Assembly (NCBI GenBank): GCA_037355855.1
Contig: CM074760.1
Coordinates: forward strand, 3,154,501-3,218,500
Origin: Pseudo-nitzschia pungens
Lineage: Eukaryota > Bacillariophyta > Bacillariophyceae > Bacillariales > Bacillariaceae
Reading direction: 5' to 3'
DNA length: 64,000 nucleotides
Below, in pieces: positions 21,431 to 30,940 of this stretch. Position 1 is the first letter of the stretch. Each line of letters starts with the position of its first letter. The notes beneath the pieces were generated by a model. That model was not told the DNA's origin and made no database searches. It saw only the letters and a program-made list of their open reading frames with translations. The position numbers and the translations under genes were made by a program.

Positions 21431-22549
21431 GCGCCAAATGAGCGGATGGAATGGAAGAAACTTGTGACTTACACCGTTCGGAATTATTGCGTCCATTGCT
21501 TGTTTTGTAGCAATGTCAAGGCTGTCTGCATTGTATTGTGTTACTTTGGACGGTAATTACCGCATGTACTTTTGATTGAAAGATGAGGAGGAAGGAAAGC
21601 GTCATGAAAAAGAAAAAAAAATGATGGAAAACAGGAGTGAGTCGAATGGAATAAGTCTTACAGGTACAATCGCACGTACGTACGATACCTAATAATTACA
21701 GTAATACACTTAAACATACATAATAATAATAAGAGATTGAATATGAAACACTAACCTTAGTCGAGACCAACGTCCTTTATTTTCTGCGCGGTTTCCGCGC
21801 AGTCTAACGGCAACGTTACTATTATAAGACCAGGGGTCATAATAGGAGGGGGGGTATGCCACGATGCGCGCTCCAGTACAAAAACTTCGTTCGAATCTGG
21901 AAAAAAAATTACCTATGCTGGCACAAATAGCAAAACCTGTCCTCATTTTTTTTTTCAATTTGTTTTTAACTAACAAACACTACTTAAAATACCTTAACTT
22001 CAGATAGTAACAACTCTATCAAAAATCAATTCTAATCTATATTTCAAATACCTGCATTCTAGTTTAAAAACTGTTTTAAACAAGAATATACAATAATAAT
22101 GAGGTTTTGAACGAGTCTAATGTCATCTATTACTGATACAAAGTTGAAGGCCATTTTTAGGCTTTTTTCGCAAAAGATACCCTTACTAGGTATGAAACAT
22201 ATGATTAATTTAGTTCGTCAATTATTTGAAGTAATTAAACCTTACTGTACTAATAGTGATTACTACCATTACAACCACTAAGGTTTACTACCACTACTAC
22301 GTATCCTATGGGATACCCCGGCGCCGTCTCGGGTGTACGTCAACTTCGGAGTGCACGTACTCTGTGCTCAGATAACAATAAGGTTACTATCACCATTTTT
22401 CAACTATCATACCAAAAGGAACCTGGATCTTCTTTCTCAGAACAAAACACAACAATCCCAAAAGAATTGCATACAAGTTAACACTAATATCATTGATAGT
22501 AGAATGAGACAAGACATTTCATATTCATAACATGTAGTTGCTAGTAATT

Positions 22550-22951
22550 TTATCTGATTTTATTTCTTTGTAATTTGTAACAATTTTCACATAATTGTCT
22601 ACTAGTCTTTTTTTCTAGTAAGACAAACAGATCACAATTGTCCCATGGTCTTGAAACTGAAAGACATGTATGTAAGTACACTTTTTCCTCTAATTTGAAT
22701 ACTGTAGGTTGGTCTTCACCCATTTCATACATCAGTTTGACATGACTAAGTGTAGGTAATACCAATCTCCAAAATTCATTCCTGTTGGAAGAATTATAGT
22801 GGTGTGCATAGAAATATGACAACATATCCTGTTGTTGCTCTTCAGTAGGGAATGCATATGGAGGAGGTGGTAGCAACCTTTCTTTTCCTGCAGGAATGTC
22901 AGAGGATATGTCATCATACGATCTTTTGGTACTTGTTGTGTTGCTACCCAT
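22550..22951 (-). CDS. Small hypothetical protein, uncertain
   Basis: A 133-residue ATG-initiated frame that I do not recognise. Visible features are a PPPPYAF patch near residue 30, a Gln/Asp segment, aromatic-rich stretches (YFYAHHYN), and a C-terminal CENCYKLQRNKIR with two closely spaced cysteines. It starts right beside the minisatellite, and the composition (A/T-rich codons) is unlike the neighbouring genes. It may be a fragment of a mobile-element protein or simply a chance frame. Confidence 0.25.
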   Translation of the reverse strand: MGSNTTSTKRSYDDISSDIPAGKERLLPPPPYAFPTEEQQQDMLSYFYAHHYNSSNRNEFWRLVLPTLSHVKLMYEMGEDQPTVFKLEEKVYLHTCLSVSRPWDNCDLFVLLEKKTSRQLCENCYKLQRNKIR

Positions 22952-22975
22952 ATTAAGTCTGATAGGTTTTATTGG

Positions 22976-23322
22976 TGCTGTCGTTCATTGCTGTCGTTCG
23001 TTTGCTATCGTTCGTTGCTATCGTTCGTTGCTGTCGTTCGTTTGCTGTTCGTTGCTGTCCTTGCTGTCGTTCGTTGCTGTCCTTTCTGTCGTTCGTTGCT
23101 GTCGTTCGTTGCTGTTGTTCGTTGCTGTCGTTCCTTGCTGTCCTTGCTGTCGTTCCTTGCTGTCCTTGCTGTCGTTCCTTGCTGTCCTTGCTGTCGTTCC
23201 TTGCTGTTGTTCGTTGCTGTCGTTCGTTTGCTGTTGTTCCTTGCTGTCGTTCCTTGCTGTCGTTCCTTGCTGTCGTTCCTTGCTGTCCTTGCTGTCGTTC
23301 GTTGCTGTCCTTTCTGTCGTTC
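22976..23322. repeat. 12-base/9-base minisatellite
   Basis: Alternating units TTGCTGTCGTTC(G/C) and shorter TTGCTGTCC are repeated about 30 times. All three forward frames and some reverse frames are open simply because of the repeat, so the predicted Cys/Ser-rich or Gln/Arg-rich peptides should not be believed. Confidence 0.9.
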
Positions 23323-24071
23323 TGACAATATGCGCACACGCGCGATTTTGTTAATGTAGTCTCTCTATCTCTCATGTTTACGTTTTCCGCGATCTGGAAC
23401 GAACAATCGTTGAGATAGATAAGTATCGGTATGTACCGGTAGAAAGGTGCTTCTACTCTATACCCCTGCTGTTACCAGACCGTACTAAGCCTTACGAAGT
23501 AAGCCTTACGTAGTATATTTGAGGAAAGAAAACAACTCAAAATAATAGTATTGCTCTCCTGGCGGCCGGCGCGCGTGCCGAAATTCTCAAAAGAAGTCGA
23601 ACTGATGTCTTCACGAGTCGATTTCAAGAATAATTATTCCCTTTCATTTATCGCGGGGTCTGTTCCCTTTTTATCACAGACATTGACCAACAACTCACTC
23701 TCAACTTTCAAACCGAACGCTCAATTTGAAATGTGAATCAATTTCTGGTCTCGCGACCAAGAAAACATTCCGATTCATTCACTATTGAGAGATGAGAAAA
23801 CGGAGCTCTCTGTGACACAGTGAGATAAGAACAGTCTCCTCTTTCTGAACAACAAGAAACCTCTCGAAGCCGTTGCGTATTCCATCAATCACCAGAACAA
23901 TGCTGGCAATCATAAAGAGAACCAAAAAATAATAACCGACAAACCGATAAATTGACGAGTGAACGAAAGAATTGCAGGTTGCGATACGATAGATCGCCAG
24001 AACACTCACAACACAACACATCCCATCGCAACACAACGCAACGCAACACGAAGCGAAGCGAAGCGAAGAAA

Positions 24072-26750
24072 ATGAATGTCATGGTCGGGACAACAATCCA
24101 GAGCGGACAGCACTGCGTGGAAGAATTGAACGGAGAAAACGCAAAATACAGTATTGACAACGATGGCCGTTGTGTAACTCCCACTATGACTGCGAGCAAC
24201 GGTAATCCTCGATCGACTCACGACAACGGCAAGAAGCCGACTTTTCTCGCACCCTGGCGCGCAATCGACGACTTTTTCCGGGCTCCTGCGGGGAAGCCCT
24301 TTCTGGCAGGGACCTGGTTGCGCATCGGATTCGCCGTCGTGTTTTTGTACGATCGGTTAGTAATGTGGATCAACCTAGATTTCTTCTACTCTCCGGTGGA
24401 AGGGGTTTTGACGTCGAGTGCGTATTCGCAACATCTTCACGAACCCTTGCACGAGACCTCGCTTTGGGACGGGGACGACGAGGAATACGAGAACGACTAC
24501 GGCTACGGGGATTCTCCCTTTGAACTCTTTCGCTATTCCACTCCCGAAACGGATCCCCTGTTTGTCAAGACCCTATTCTGGATGGGGGTCGTGCACGCCA
24601 CGTGTCTCCTGCTCGGCGTGTGCTGGCCCCGCCTGCAGGCCTTTGGGATTCTCGTGAATATTATCGCATTTCAGAATCGGGAAATCAACATGACTCACGA
24701 CATGCAGGATTTGCTGTTGATTCTGGTCTCGTTTTACGTCTTGTTTTTGCCGCTGCACAAATACACCATGTGGGATTTGCGAGATTGGTGGTACCGCAGC
24801 AAGAACAGCGAGCAAGGAGACCGTCCAACCAACAAAGCGGAGTCCTCCTCGATGTCATCGTGGCCTATGTGGCCATTTCGATTGCTCCAGATTCAAACCT
24901 GCTGCGTTTACACCGGAGCCGGTTTGATGAAACTATTTGATGCAGAAGAACAATGGGTGGCGGAATCATCGTTTAGTGCTATGCACTATATGGTGCACCA
25001 GCAAGACTTTTTTGGTGGAGTTTTTCGTCCCAATCTACTCTTTGGCTACCAGGGGCCCCTGCAGGCAGCTACTTGTTTTTCGTTGCTCTTGGAATGCACC
25101 TGCTGGTTTCTGGTGTGGATTCCAAAGCTCCGGCCGCTTGTCACCTTTTCTATGATTCTTTTTCACCTTGGTATCGAACTGGGGATGAACATTCATATCT
25201 TTCAGTGGTTGTCCATCTTGTGCTGGTCGTCCTTTTTGGTGTGGCCAGAGGCAAACGAAGCGACGGTGTGCGGGTACAGCGACAATGAGAACGACAACGT
25301 GGGAAAATCAGAGCAACCCGCCACGGATTGTGCGATTGAATCGTCTTCTAGTCGAGTGCAGTCAGAAAGTGCCAGCAACAGCGACAAACATGACAGAGAT
25401 CAGCACAAGAGGAGCAATATATTATGCAAAAGAAGGAGATCCTTTATGTCGCTGCTTCAAATCCTTGTCCATGCAATTTTCCCCCTCGCTATTGCCTCAT
25501 CCGTGATAGTATTGACCGTTCCCACATCCGCTATTCGGGATACTATACTGTTGCTGGGTATTTTCGAAGACGAGGATACTGCCGAAGACTGGTACGAATA
25601 CCATGTTTTGAACCCCGTAAAGAGATTGCGAAACAGCATGTTTGTGGGACTGCCGTGGTTTTGGAGTTTTCTCGGGATCGAACAGAGGGTGTGGAGTATG
25701 TATGGTGCCGCTGGCACGAACAACTTTCGGCTCGTGGCAAGGGTTGCGCTCACGAGAAACGATGCAAATATGGAGGAGGACAAAGATAGCGACGACCACT
25801 TTGTCTATTTTACGTCTCCCCAATGGACTGACCAAGATTTTTCGTCTTCGACCTGGAAACGCAAGAGAATCTATCGTCAAATCTTGTTTTGGAATGCAGT
25901 TCACTACGAACCGACTGTTCAGCACGATATCTCCAAGCAATGGGGTCGACAGGCTGTCTTGCAACGAAGACGGAACAGAATTCTGGACCATGGTGGCACT
26001 GCAGACGATTTTGTTGACGGTGATGATGACGATTGGGAACGCGAAATCGATCATGTCATACTCAAACAGTTGGTAGTTGATAACCCCCCACCTCCTGATG
26101 ATTGGATGGGCTTTTGGCACCCCGTCCCAAAGCCTGCCAAATTTCTTGACTACGAAGAGACTGCGCTGTATGTTTACATTCCTGGACATTCGAGCAGCAG
26201 CAGCAGCAGCAGCAGTAATGCAACCAGCCAAAGCGCTGGTTCCCCGACGACCGTTGACTGGAACACAATTCTTGGAAATGGTAAGGACGAAGACCTTATC
26301 GACGAATACAATTATGATCACGGTTGGGAGTTTGACGACGAAACCGGTAAGGGTGGGGTATGGTGGGATGATCGCTTCTATAGGTATTCTAGAGCCAGGA
26401 AAGAATACAGTCCCGGGAATTTGGGCGATGAAGATGAAGGTGAAGATGAAGTGATAGAGTTGAACGATAGTGACGACGACGACGATAGTGACGACGACGA
26501 TAGTGACGACGACGACGATAGTGACGACGACGATAGTGATGACGATAGTGACGACGATGATGGTGATGATGACGACGACGAAGACGACCGAGAACAAGAC
26601 AGAAGGGATGAACTAGTAGAACTAGAACAAGAAGATCAAGGGGAAGAGGATGACGATGACAACGACGAGATCGAAAACGAAGATCAATACAACAATCAGC
26701 ATACCTCTGGCGATGGCAACGATGATGATTACTACCGAGGAGAACTGTAA
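24072..26750 (+). CDS. HTTM-domain membrane protein with acidic tail
   Basis: An 892-residue membrane protein related to the HTTM domain and vitamin K-dependent gamma-carboxylase. The ATG at 24072 is used; the frame upstream opens with a non-ATG codon. After about 75 hydrophilic residues, the domain starts with GTWLRIGFAVVFLYDRL and continues through several membrane segments: near WMGVVHATCLLLGV, MQDLLLILVSFYVLFLPLHKY, WPFRLLQIQTCCVYTGAGLMKL, SLLLECTCWFLVWIPKLRPLV and IFQWLSILCWSSFLVW. The RLLQIQxxxVYxxAGxxKL pattern is typical of HTTM. A further membrane segment lies near residue 480. The C-terminal third is hydrophilic and ends in long Asp/Ser repeats (DSDDDD type) encoded by GACGAC/GATAGT repeats. 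No gamma-glutamyl carboxylase activity can be inferred: bacterial and algal HTTM proteins are mostly uncharacterised. Confidence 0.75.
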   Translation: MNVMVGTTIQSGQHCVEELNGENAKYSIDNDGRCVTPTMTASNGNPRSTHDNGKKPTFLAPWRAIDDFFRAPAGKPFLAGTWLRIGFAVVFLYDRLVMWINLDFFYSPVEGVLTSSAYSQHLHEPLHETSLWDGDDEEYENDYGYGDSPFELFRYSTPETDPLFVKTLFWMGVVHATCLLLGVCWPRLQAFGILVNIIAFQNREINMTHDMQDLLLILVSFYVLFLPLHKYTMWDLRDWWYRSKNSEQGDRPTNKAESSSMSSWPMWPFRLLQIQTCCVYTGAGLMKLFDAEEQWVAESSFSAMHYMVHQQDFFGGVFRPNLLFGYQGPLQAATCFSLLLECTCWFLVWIPKLRPLVTFSMILFHLGIELGMNIHIFQWLSILCWSSFLVWPEANEATVCGYSDNENDNVGKSEQPATDCAIESSSSRVQSESASNSDKHDRDQHKRSNILCKRRRSFMSLLQILVHAIFPLAIASSVIVLTVPTSAIRDTILLLGIFEDEDTAEDWYEYHVLNPVKRLRNSMFVGLPWFWSFLGIEQRVWSMYGAAGTNNFRLVARVALTRNDANMEEDKDSDDHFVYFTSPQWTDQDFSSSTWKRKRIYRQILFWNAVHYEPTVQHDISKQWGRQAVLQRRRNRILDHGGTADDFVDGDDDDWEREIDHVILKQLVVDNPPPPDDWMGFWHPVPKPAKFLDYEETALYVYIPGHSSSSSSSSSNATSQSAGSPTTVDWNTILGNGKDEDLIDEYNYDHGWEFDDETGKGGVWWDDRFYRYSRARKEYSPGNLGDEDEGEDEVIELNDSDDDDDSDDDDSDDDDDSDDDDSDDDSDDDDGDDDDDEDDREQDRRDELVELEQEDQGEEDDDDNDEIENEDQYNNQHTSGDGNDDDYYRGEL

Positions 26751-26753
26751 CTA

Positions 26754-26778
26754 GTACTACAAAATTCCTATCAGCTGT
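26754..26778. mobile_element. Solo end of the TACTAC-CAGCTG MITE family
   Basis: Three to four bases past the stop codon of the HTTM gene, TACTACAAAATTCCTATCAG (then CTGT) matches the terminal inverted repeat of the small elements at 30.3, 30.7 and 59.8 kb. No matching opposite end was found within the next 300 bases, so it is a solo end or a broken copy. Confidence 0.6.
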
Positions 26779-27075
26779 ATAGTTTCGAAAGTCTAATTGA
26801 AAGGAAGTCATCCACAAATGTACCGCACAGTGCTTGTCCAAGATCAAGCACATCGATTTCGTAGTCTCAGTGCTAAGTAAATAGTGTAGGCGTTTCACTT
26901 CCAATCATTTGATTTTGTATTCCAAATATTGTTTCTACTCAATAACATAATAAAACCTTGTGCTATACTATCTTGTACTCTACACTGTATATTTGGATTT
27001 GGATTTGGAGTGGCATCCAAGTGTCATCCGCGTGGAGGAATGAATCCGATGGCGCACTGCGGTGCGTCCACGCAG
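26779..27075. other. Convergent 3' spacer
   Basis: Nearly 300 bases between the convergent HTTM and aldehyde dehydrogenase genes. Nothing beyond probable 3' untranslated sequence is seen. Confidence 0.5.
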
Positions 27076-28990
27076 TTAGTTACCGGTGGTTTTCATGAAA
27101 ATGTACTTGGTTTCGAGGTATTCCTTCATTCCCATGGGGCTTCCCTCGGTTCCGATGCCGCTCTCTTTGACGCCTCCAAAGGGCGTCGAAGTCGAGCTGA
27201 TGATGGACTCGTTGATTCCGACCATGCCGACCTCCAGCTGGTTGGCGAAGGAAAAGGCCCGCCGCAGGTCGTTGGTGCAAAAGTACGAGGCCAGTCCCAC
27301 GCTCACGTCGTTGGCAATCGCCAGGGCCTCCTCTTCCGTCTCGAAGCTCCGAATGGCGGCCACCGGGCCGAAGGTCTCCGTCTTCCAAATATCGCTGTCC
27401 GTCGACACGTTGGTGAGGACCGTGGGGGGATAGAACTGGGGGCCGGAGGCTTCCTCCGGGAGTTCCGCTTTGGCGGCGAGGGTCGCGCCGTCGTCGAGAG
27501 CGGCCTTCACCTTGGCTCCGACCCGCTCGACGGCCTCGGCGCTGATGAGGGGACCCATCTGGGTTTCGGCGCGAATGCCGGGTCCGACCGTGATGGCCAT
27601 GGCCTTTTCGACGAACCGGGCCACGAACTCGTCGTGGAGGGAGGAATGCACCAGGAAGCGGTCCGCGGTGATGCAGGTCTGTCCGGCGTTTCGGAATTTG
27701 GAGGCCACGGCGCAGGCGACGGCCTCGTCGAGATCGGCGTCGTCAAAGACGATGAAGCAGGCGTTTCCGCCGAGCTCCATCGAGGCGCGCTTGACCGTGT
27801 CGGCGGACTGGGCCAGGAGGAGTTTGCCGACCCGGGTGGATCCGGTGAAACTGATCTTTTTGACGATCGGATTGGTGCAGAACTCGGTGCCGACGGCGGG
27901 GGTGCCCTCCGTGCTGGCCGTGCTGCGAGTCAGTCGGCAACAAATCAATGACAGCGACAATGATAGAAGCAGTGAAATTGAAAATGATAATGACAATGAC
28001 AGCGATAATGAAAATAATAATGACAAAGACAGCGATCATGAAAATGACAATGACAACGACAATCAACGAGCAGGGGAGTCAATGACGGGAATGGGTAAGG
28101 ACGGTGATGAGATTTGGTGTTTTCCAGGCCAAGCGAATTTTTCGGATGCAATGCAATGCATAGCAATGCATAACAATCCATGTCCAACTCCACTGACTCC
28201 AACCGACCGACCGACGCACTCACACCAATTCGAAGACGCCCCCCGGAATCCCGGCCCGATCGGCCAGATTCTTGAGGGCAATCGCGGAGAGCGGCGTCAG
28301 TTCCGACGGCTTGGCCACCGCCGTGCATCCGGCCGCGAGCGCCGGTCCCACCTTGCGCGTGATCATGGCCATCGGAAAGTTCCAGGGCGCCACCATGGCC
28401 GCCACCCCCACCGCCTGCTGGATCGCCAGGACCTGTCCCTTTGGCCCGGAGTGCTCGGCCGCCGGAAAGGGACAGGGGACCATGAATCCGCCCCCCGCTC
28501 CGGTGGGCCGGATCGCCTCGGCCGCGTAAAAGTCCAAAAAGGCCCGGGCGTAATTGACCTCTCCCTTGGATTCCGACAGGGGCTTGCCCGATTCCAGCGT
28601 CATGATGGTGGCCAGATCGTCGGAGTGTTCTCCCATCAGCCGGCTCCACTCCGAGAGAAGCGAGGCCCGGTGGGAGGCCGTGGTGGTGTCTCTCCAGGAA
28701 GGAAGGGCCTCGGCGCACCGGTCGATGGCGGCGACGGGATCCCGGGTGGGAACCTCGGCGAGAATCGTGGAGGGCGAGGAAGGATCCGTGACCGGAAACC
28801 GTTCGGCCGAGCCCGGTGCGGATGGATCCTCGGGCCATTCGGTCAGCGTAGGGTCCTTCAGGCAGGACCACAGCATGTCTCCGGCGGCGGCGGATGTGGA
28901 AGAGAAACCGCGAACGGAAGATGCGACGAGGCTCGTAGAAAGTCCGAGGAGCTTGGAGGGGGCGATCAGGCGGGGTTGGAATCGGGGCAT
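27076..28990 (-). CDS. Succinate-semialdehyde dehydrogenase type ALDH, mitochondrial
   Basis: A 537-residue NAD(P)-dependent aldehyde dehydrogenase, closest by motif to succinate-semialdehyde dehydrogenases of the GABA shunt. Exon 1 is 28990-28224 and exon 2 is 27922-27076. The 301-base intron (GTGAGT ... CTCGCAG) splits a Val codon and joins GGVFELV to TASTEGTP, as in the family. The N-terminus is basic and Ser-rich without acids (SSVRGFSSTSAAAG), fitting mitochondrial import. Motifs: VAPWNFPMAMITRK and KPSELTPLSA for the cofactor, FTGSTRVGK, the general base Glu305 in MELGG, the nucleophile Cys339 in NAGQTC (the usual spacing of 34), and ETFGPV. The protein is complete. The intron holds GACAATGAC and ATGCAATGCA repeats. 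Activity on other aldehydes is possible. Confidence 0.88.
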
Positions 28991-30300
28991 GGCGGGTGTT
29001 CTCCGTGTTTTGTTCTTTGCTGTGCTAATAGGCAGTGTTACTACTAGGTACAGAGGAGGAGGTTCTTGCTAGTAGTAGTGTAGAATACGAAGCAGAATAT
29101 ATCGTTGTGGATAAGGTTTACTCTTGTGTTAGTACACAACACAATAATAATGGATAATTATGTGTGGTGCGGTTGCTTCACGTCGACATCATTTTTTCGT
29201 GTTCCACAGAACAGAATGATCCATGGTGTGGCATCTGGCATCTGGCATCGAAGACACTCTTGCGAGAAAGCTTTCTCACTAACTGACTTTTACTTGCACT
29301 TATTGGTAATTACTGTAAGGTTACTGTACTGTACGAATCAACATCAACAATCGATGGTGATTCATTGAGTGATGATTGAATTCATTCGCTTTCAAGTTTC
29401 GGCGCGCTCCAGCGGCAACTGTTTCCGACTGGGCCTCCACGAATGAAAACCCAGAACGACAACGAACGAAAAAAGACATACCGGTTAAAAGGCTACGTAC
29501 TGAATCAATACTAGTAGTAACCTTATCTTACTACGAAGTAATCTTACTGTAATCTTACTTCGTAAGGTCTTACTTCGTACTTCGTATTCCGTGTAAGACT
29601 TACTCGTAGTGGGAAGTACAAAATTCAAAAATTGAACTGGGATCTTGCTACAGAAGTACAGAAGTACAGAACGATTTTAAGGGAAATGCAAAATATGTTT
29701 TCGGGAAGTTTACCGGTATCACTCAAAACCTTGGGGCAAGGCAAGTGCGAAAGGCAATGTAGGATCGTATGATCCGTACCATTGACCCAAGCCTACCATT
29801 GTCCAGTGCCGTAGTGAACAGAGCTGAACAGTGAGGAATGAGCAACGCAGGTACAGTAGAATGTAGAGCAGTACCGTAGGCAGAGTTGCTGAGCAGGGGT
29901 CTTTGGTACGGACACTATTCTCATTGTTTTCGCAAAGAGCGAGCCTTAAAGCTGTCTTCGTGAAGGACCGACAATGGCGGTCTGAGAAAAAAGTAATCAC
30001 CTCCAATAACAATAACAACAACAACAAGAAGAACGATACAACACAGAACACTACAAATCTTTGGTTTTCGCGAATCTCGTAAAAATAATTTTTCATTTTG
30101 AAAACACAACGTGATAGCGATGCGAAACGTGTTTTTAGTTTTTATGCGGCAGGTCCAAACGCATAACGCATATGTACGTGTATTTTCTAATATTCGTAGT
30201 TGTGGAACTAGTACTGGCACATAACTTACGTACAAGCATTCGAACAACATTGTTTTCGCAAAGAGCGACGTGTATGACCGTCATTACTCATTACCTGACG
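28991..30300. other. Intergenic spacer, 29.0-30.3 kb
   Basis: No gene is supported. GTAAGGTTAC-type motifs occur near 29313 and 29517, with TTACTTCGTA words at 29530-29600. A 22-base direct repeat (CATTGTTTTCGCAAAGAGCG) is seen at about 29924 and 30248; the frames around it have no family features. Confidence 0.45.
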
Positions 30301-30452
30301 TACTACGGAATTCCTATGCTGTCCTCCGGCTTCTGTGGAAATGAGTACGAGTAGTTAGCGATGTAGTGTGAGACTGAAGACGTCAATAGGAGCACAACAG
30401 CATTTCGCATGTAAGTAGAAGAACTGGGGGACAGCTGATAGGAATTTTGTAG
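30301..30452. mobile_element. MITE, TACTAC-CAGCTG family, copy A
   Basis: About 150 bases bounded by TACTACGGAATTCCTATGCT on the left and, inverted on the right, CTACAAAATTCCTATCAGCT. The interior lacks coding features. Terminal inverted repeats of about 29 bases with small differences make this a non-autonomous element. A TA target duplication is possible but not certain. Confidence 0.7.
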
Positions 30453-30660
30453 CATTCAAAAATCAAAATGATTTATGACATACCGTAAGTAAGGTAATTT
30501 TACCCGGTAGAAATTAAAAGCTTCTCATCTCTCTCAAAAAAGAAGAATCTAACTGAAGATTCCATGTTGACCACGACTATACCCTCACAATCTGAACCTT
30601 CGCCGGAAACTCGGAAGCTTCCGAGATTCGAAACGAAACAATAGCAAAGAATCCCAGGAG
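30453..30660. other. Spacer between two MITE copies
   Basis: Nothing recognisable in about 200 bases between copies A and B. Confidence 0.4.
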
Positions 30661-30763
30661 TACTACGGAATTTCTGTCAGCTGTCCCCCCTTTTCCGTTG
30701 AATTAGAACTCGTTGGGCATGTAGAAGAACTGGGGGAAAGCTGAAAGGAATTACTATGTAGTA
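30661..30763. mobile_element. MITE, TACTAC-CAGCTG family, copy B
   Basis: About 103 bases. The left end reads TACTACGGAATTTCTGTCAG; the right end, inverted, reads TACTACATAGTAATTCCTTT. The internal right side (GTAGAAGAACTGGGGG) is shared with copy A, so both come from one family. It lies about 180 bases upstream of the multicopper oxidase fusion gene, possibly within its promoter. Confidence 0.7.
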
Positions 30764-30940
30764 GCAGTCTACCGCATCTAACATGGCGAAACAGAGGAGA
30801 AAAAAAGAGCATTTTGTCTTCTAATCGAAAATGCTCTTTGAGGAATACATACCAACCTTGTTGACATAATATTATGTTCGAGAATAGTCACGAAGAAAGA
30901 TATCTGTGCTATCGTGGTCTTGGTACTACTAGTAACAACT

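Larger units (their letters stand above)
21431..24071. other. A/T-rich intergenic region, 21.4-24.1 kb
   Basis: A strikingly A/T-rich region at about 21600-22600, a small minus-strand frame (22550-22951), and a minisatellite (22976-23322), listed separately. A GTAAGGTTAC-type motif lies near 22379. The final 100 bases before the next gene include an AACGCAACACGAAGCGAAGCG repeat-like leader. No other gene is supported. Confidence 0.45.

Noticed and set aside
22896..23375. Cys/Ser/Val- and Gln/Arg-rich proteins in five frames
   Set aside because: All are produced by the 12-base minisatellite; multiple open frames at once is the sign of repeat, not of genes.
27470..29047. 525-codon plus-strand frame opposite the aldehyde dehydrogenase
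   Set aside because: It runs through both exons and the intron of the real minus-strand gene and has no recognisable domain.
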